Source: Nemertoderma westbladi
Taxonomy: Eukaryota; Xenacoelomorpha; Nemertodermatida; Nemertodermatidae
Direction of reading: 5' to 3'
DNA length: 41,531 bases
Assembly: GCA_032718475.1 (NCBI GenBank)
Contig: JAUCBJ010008465.1
Coordinates: 1 to 41,531 of the forward strand
The translations under genes and the position numbers were made by a program. This document shows, piece by piece, positions 37,268-41,531 of the stretch (positions are counted from its first letter, which is position 1; every line of letters starts with the position of its first letter). Under the pieces are notes generated by a model. The model was not told where the DNA came from, searched no databases, and worked only from the letters and a program-made list of their open reading frames with translations.

Positions 37268-38410
37268 AAATGGATTTCGACCAAGTAGATCAACAATAGA
37301 TCAGATACTTGCGCTACGGAGACTGATTGAAGGAATTAAGTCAAAGAATCTCCCCGCAGTCATGACTTTTGTGGACTTCAAGAAGGCATTCGACTCCATC
37401 CATAGAGGTAAAATGCTTGAAATCCTAAGACCTTAAGGAATACCAGAAGTAATTGTTGCTGGCATTGGATTGTTATATTGTGACACAGAAGCTCAGGTAC
37501 TCTCACCAGATGATGGTGAGACACAATGGCGCCATTACTATTTGTAATTGTACTGGATTACGTAGAGGACGGCCACAAAGGGTGAAGATCTGGGATTCAT
37601 ACTTCAAGAACGCAGAAGTAGCCGGCAACTACAGTCACAGACACCGACTTTGCGGATGACATCGCCCTGCTCTCTAATACGCTAGCAGATGCACAGCTTC
37701 TACTAAATAAAGTGGCGAGGGCTGCTAAGGAGGTTGGATTGCATATAAATGCTACCAAGACCGAATTCATGACCTTTAATGTTGATGGAAACTTGACAAC
37801 CATTGATAATAATCAACTAAGGAAGGTCGATGACTTCCAGTACCTTGGATCATGGATAGAGAGTAGCAAAAAGGACATAGAAGTTAGGAAAGCAAAGGCT
37901 TGGGTAGCTCTATCAAAAATGGATACCATCTGGAAATCAGATCTCTCCAGGCACCTGAAGACCAAGTTCTTTCGAGCCACAGTGGAAAGTGTATTTTTAT
38001 ACGGGGGTGAGACCTGGACACTGACTAAATAACTTGAACAACGAATTGATGGTTGCTACACAAGACTACTAAGGGCAGCCCTAAACATCAGCTGGAGACA
38101 ACACATGACAAACACCGAGCTTTATGGTACAATACCACCTGTATCAACCACCCTCCGTGAATGCAGATTAAGATTCAGTGGGCACTGCTGGCGAAGTAAA
38201 GACGTGGTCATATCAGATCTACTTTTCTGGCAACCAACTCATGGAAAGCGTAGTCGTGGACGACCGGCCATAACATATATAGATCAACTTGAAAGGGATA
38301 CTGAACTTAGGAGAAACGAAATTGCGACAACTATGGAGAATCGGGAAGCCTGGAAGGATCTCATTTCCACTATCCGAGTTCGCTCGACCTACAGTAGTAG
38401 TTGTAGTAGT
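37268..38410 (+). mobile_element. LINE family A, copy 3: 5' truncated, with internal deletions
   Basis: It begins at GGATTTCGACCAAGTAG, equivalent to copy 1 at about 14679 (RT finger, GFRPSRST), and runs to the shared 3' end followed by an AGTAGT run. Relative to copy 1 it has an in-frame stop (CCTTAAGG) in RT motif A's helix, loses about 45 bases around QGGTLAP, and has several indels before the FADD region, where TDFADDIALLS is intact near 37645. It keeps five T's at 37993-37997. A stop at 38030 (TAA) ends the next frame. Confidence 0.85.
37712..38394 (+). pseudogene. LINE A RT end and post-RT module (copy 3)
   Basis: Readable from ARAAKEVGLHINATKTEF through YLGSWIESSKKDIEVRKAK to LYGGETWTLTK. 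One stop follows, and the same frame then continues EQRIDGCYTRLLRAALNISW, LRFSGHCWRSKD, GKRSRGRPAITYIDQLERD and ENREAWKDLI. Except for that stop the module is continuous, so this copy preserves the C-terminal domain better than copies 1 and 2. The RGRP segment suggests nucleic-acid contact. Confidence 0.75.
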
Positions 38411-38712
38411 AAATAATAAAGTTCATAATCTTATCGATTCAAAATGTTAAATTCAGAGAAAAATAATATATACCAAGTTATACGTCATTATTTATAATAA
38501 ATTATATTAAATTAAAATGAGGTTACCCGCTTACAGAGGCGATTCGTAATTAAGTTACCGATGATATTCCTATTAATTATATTAATTATCGTTAATTGCA
38601 AAGGATTTAGCTCATAAAAAGTTACTAAATAATTTATTGCATATAAATAATAATAATATATTGAAACAAACAAACAAATAGATTCATAAGAAAAGAAGAA
38701 AAATAGAAATAT
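38411..38712. other. AT-rich 3' flank of TMEM62
   Basis: No gene. It includes the TMEM62 poly(A) signal and probable 3' untranslated region. Confidence 0.5.
38633..38638 (-). terminator. Poly(A) signal AATAAA for TMEM62
   Basis: Minus-strand AATAAA (ATGCAATAAATTA) lies about 75 bases after the TMEM62 stop, a normal distance for a short 3' untranslated region. Confidence 0.6.
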
Positions 38713-40602
38713 TTAAGACAAAGGAATATTGTAGGCGGAGTAAATGATATGCATGGAGAGACAGGCAGCACCGGTCCATATGGGACAAAGTAAGGCGGAA
38801 ATCAGACCGCTAATACTGCTGGTAACCGAGAAGGTTAAGTAAGTCGTGTAAATACACAACAGATTCAACGAGAAGCACAACAGGAAGATAAAACGAACGA
38901 CCGCGTAGAAGAGTAAGTCCTTAACCTTCCGAGTCCGAGGCACGTGGAGGCGTTGGGTGGCGACGTGGCCCGCGGCGAGCAGCACCGAGGGCAGCAGGAT
39001 CCCGTACTGGGCCACGCAGTACACGTAGCACTGGGTGTCGTGGATGAACACGCCGTCCACGAAGACCCCGGTGGAGAAGACGAGACCCCAGGAGTCCTGC
39101 ATGAGTTCGCAGAGAAGGTAAGGGCCGAAGGCGATCTCGAGGATGTATAAGAGGTAGGGGAGGAAGACGGAGTCGTGTTTGAATAAAGAGGTTAATCCGT
39201 AGAGGACTCTGTGGGTGCGGTGGTTAACTGGGTTGGAACGACGGAGGAACACTGAGAAACTTATATTAGCGATTAGGAAGAAGTAGAATAAGTTACGTAT
39301 CGTAAAAGTGAAGTCTGTTAGTATAGTGAAGGTTGAGCGGAGGTTGTGTAGGAGTTGGAGTCTGTGTGGGAGTGTGGCGAAGGGTTGGGTGAGGGAGTTG
39401 GTTCGGTTGAGGCGATCGGTGGCGGTTACGGTGAGGGAGTGGGTGGCGGCGGTGTAGAGAGTGGGGTCCCAGCCGCAGACGTAGAGCGGGCCCCCGCGCG
39501 CGGCTGCTACCGCGCGCGGACACAACGCGCGGCCGTCCACCGAGACGGACACAGAGATGATTGGCGCGTCGTCGAAGACGAGTACGCGGATGTGGGAGGA
39601 GCGGAGGAAGCGGTCGTAGGGGCCGGTCGCGTAGAGGCCGTGACTCGGGTTGGTGACCAACAACGCGGGGAACAGTGACGGGAGCGAGACGTCCGAGAAG
39701 GAGAGAACGTCGTGGTCGAAGGCCATGAGTCGGATCGCCCGGTGTCGGATCCAGTCGGACAGCTCGAGTTCCAGCTGGCCGCTCGCGTGCTGCCCGTACT
39801 GCCGCGGGAACAGACCGCCCACCGTGTGGAGGTGTCCGCAGAGGTAGACAGCAGCGCGTCGCATCACGGACAGCAGCTCGGAGCGGCGACTCATCAGCAC
39901 CGAGGTCGGATGGTGTCCGAACCACACCGAGCCGTTACTCGCGGCTGAGCTCTCCGCCATCGCGGTGTATCGCTCCATATCCCTGGCGCTGATCATCCCG
40001 AAGAAGTTAAAAAATCTTCGGAGCCCCGGTCGGATGTTGAAATCGACTCCGACGAAGCTGTAATCCCCGTACGGACGCCTGTAGTCCCACTGGTAGATAT
40101 ACTCGTTCCGCTTACCACGGTGACTAAACTGCGAATACATATCCCTAGCGGAACGGAGTTCAGGAACGTCGAAGGCGTCGTGGTTCCCCCGTATGTCTAA
40201 CCATTTAGTTTTCTCGGTAACTTTAGTGTCTCGCAGCAAACGACTGTAGTTCCGCCACTCCGATAGATACTGAATGCTTCCGCCTTGACCGCTCGCTTTG
40301 GCGTGGGTTAAATCGCCGGTTACTAAAACCGCGACTGGTTTTATCGCGTCGACAACTCCCGTACAGAAGTATTCGAGGTCCGCCATACTGTGCTCCGGTA
40401 GGTACCAGCTGATGTGGATGTCGGTGATCTGAACGAACCAGAAGAGGTTGTCGGCCGTGGCGCCCGGGAAGGGCCCGCTGTCGGACAGCGGGTGAGGTGG
40501 AAGTCCGACAACCGGCGACTTGTAACTCGACCAGACGCTTGAAAAAACGATAATTAATAAACTCGATGAAATTACCGCAAATATCGTTTTAAGGGAAGCC
40601 AT
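38713..40602 (-). CDS. TMEM62: Transmembrane protein 62-like metallophosphoesterase, single exon
   Basis: 629 residues from ATG at 40602 (MASLKTIF; GAAATGG context). A GTG five codons upstream is not a plausible start. The N-terminus has one hydrophobic signal-anchor (residues 9-24). A calcineurin-like phosphoesterase fold follows with all metal-binding blocks: QITDIH (58-63), TGDLTH (95-100), RGNHD (138-142), GHHPTS (229-234) and CGHLHTVGG (255-263). A beta-rich middle region precedes six or so hydrophobic segments in the last 220 residues. Length and order match animal TMEM62 (human about 640 residues). Substrate and role are poorly known in the family. There are no introns, unlike the vertebrate gene, and its GC-rich middle contrasts with the surrounding AT-rich DNA. 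Confidence 0.92.
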   Translation of the reverse strand: MASLKTIFAVISSSLLIIVFSSVWSSYKSPVVGLPPHPLSDSGPFPGATADNLFWFVQITDIHISWYLPEHSMADLEYFCTGVVDAIKPVAVLVTGDLTHAKASGQGGSIQYLSEWRNYSRLLRDTKVTEKTKWLDIRGNHDAFDVPELRSARDMYSQFSHRGKRNEYIYQWDYRRPYGDYSFVGVDFNIRPGLRRFFNFFGMISARDMERYTAMAESSAASNGSVWFGHHPTSVLMSRRSELLSVMRRAAVYLCGHLHTVGGLFPRQYGQHASGQLELELSDWIRHRAIRLMAFDHDVLSFSDVSLPSLFPALLVTNPSHGLYATGPYDRFLRSSHIRVLVFDDAPIISVSVSVDGRALCPRAVAAARGGPLYVCGWDPTLYTAATHSLTVTATDRLNRTNSLTQPFATLPHRLQLLHNLRSTFTILTDFTFTIRNLFYFFLIANISFSVFLRRSNPVNHRTHRVLYGLTSLFKHDSVFLPYLLYILEIAFGPYLLCELMQDSWGLVFSTGVFVDGVFIHDTQCYVYCVAQYGILLPSVLLAAGHVATQRLHVPRTRKVKDLLFYAVVRFIFLLCFSLNLLCIYTTYLTFSVTSSISGLISALLCPIWTGAACLSMHIIYSAYNIPLS

Positions 40603-41531
40603 TTCACGAAGTTCCACAGCAGTTTTATTTATTACCGGTCTGCCGGAGGCCGGTGCAACCGGTATATCGCTGTAACGGTGAGGCGGTACACAATATCCAA
40701 ATAAATTGTAGCCTACTTCAGTACTTCATGTATTTAGTCTTAGCTTAGCACAGTAGTACTTCGTACTTGTTACATAGGCCTACTTCTGTACTTTTTATTA
40801 CCTTTCTTTTTAAATGGACATCACTCTATCTGTCTGTCACTACTGCACTACCGTTAGGTGCCGCTTCCGCTTACGTGTACGTTACTTATAAGTACCGGTA
40901 CCGGTACCGTATTTGTCAATGTGATTTAAATTAAAAAGTCGAATAAATTGAAAAACAATGTTTCTGTTTTGAAGTAATACCTGTACCGGTATGTCACATT
41001 GACATAAACCGATAAAAGTGAAACTGAAACAAGTTAGAGCTGTGTGCCAAATACGGAGCAGTACAGATAGAATCTGACAGTTGTAGGCCTAGAAGATTAC
41101 ACAAAATGTGCTTTAATAATAACTATTTACATTATTGTGTGCAAAGTAACACTTTGTAGCTTTATGACCCGAGTTTAAGTACCGAGGGAGCGCAGCGAGG
41201 GAGGTTTACATAAATAAACAAGGATCTTTTACACGCTGAAAAGTGACCTTTGCTCACAATAATGTATGTAATTTTGTTACATTGTGTCAATTTATAAGCG
41301 TCCGGTATGTGAAGAAAGGATTTTATGGATACTCATTTCTACATTTAATCATGTACTATATCGAATATAAGTGAAATTTATTAAAAGGTACACAGTATTA
41401 ATTATACATTTAAATCTACTGTAAATAAAGTTTATTGGAAGTTATCTACTGCATGGATGTGATAAATCATTAACCCATCTTGACTATAGTCGACTGAAGC
41501 AAACTTATTCACCGTCTGTGTCCGTTCGGTA
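40603..41531. other. 5' flank of TMEM62 and intergenic DNA
   Basis: No gene is seen. ACCGGT-type palindromes recur (about 40635-40664, 40893-40910 and 40983-40990), including GTACCGGTACCGGTACCGTA. The TMEM62 promoter must lie near 40620-40700; I see no TATA box in a convincing position. Confidence 0.45.

Noticed and set aside
39293-39925. A 210-codon minus frame and several plus frames inside TMEM62
   Set aside because: Shadows of a GC-rich gene; the TMEM62 frame carries all the conserved motifs.

Overview
This is a nuclear fragment from an AT-rich animal genome. The evidence is an animal-type TMEM62 gene, consensus GT/AG splice sites, AATAAA poly(A) signals, tRNA-derived SINEs and a BEL/Pao LTR retrotransposon. 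The palindromes TAGGCCTA and ACCGGT recur and are reminiscent of marine invertebrates, but the sequence alone does not fix a phylum. Start codons other than ATG should not be trusted here.

Layout. 1-8.4 kb: mostly non-coding, with a candidate fucolectin-type exon (1091-1291), a Ty3/gypsy relic (2238-3002), fragments of three LINE families, a tandem block carrying X-box-like motifs (about 4560-5075), a long-inverted-repeat MITE (6364-7232) and a second candidate exon (8113-8343). 8.4-10.3 kb: a foldback hairpin cluster and a decayed CR1/jockey-like LINE on the minus strand. 10.34-19.47 kb: an AT-rich 31-bp minisatellite with higher-order structure. It is split by a 5'-truncated LINE (13640-15850) and by a 1346-bp non-autonomous hAT-like transposon (16978-18323) with a perfect 8-bp target duplication. 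19.9-21.1 kb: a 5'-truncated LINE with an 11-bp target duplication, and a SINE. 21143-36789: one BEL/Pao retrotransposon on the minus strand with two LTRs of about 1.2 kb. 37.3-38.4 kb: another LINE copy. 38713-40602: an intact, intronless TMEM62 on the minus strand.

The BEL/Pao element, read on the minus strand, runs: 5' LTR; a 2.3-kb leader with two families of tandem repeats; an Ala/Glu/Lys-rich Gag-like ORF; a Gag-protease-RT ORF; an RT(end)-RNase H-integrase ORF; a 1.65-kb gap; a broken third gene in the env position that encodes three tandem zinc-knuckle-like motifs instead of an envelope; then the 3' LTR. The two pol-side frame breaks look mutational. One coincides with a 26-bp tandem duplication, the other with a single-base loss just after a conserved RT motif. 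A candidate splice donor in the leader and a candidate acceptor just upstream of the third gene suggest it was expressed from a spliced subgenomic RNA. This accessory gene is the best candidate for something undescribed.

TMEM62 is the only gene I regard as clearly functional host coding sequence. Nearly everything else is mobile or repetitive DNA, much of it nested.
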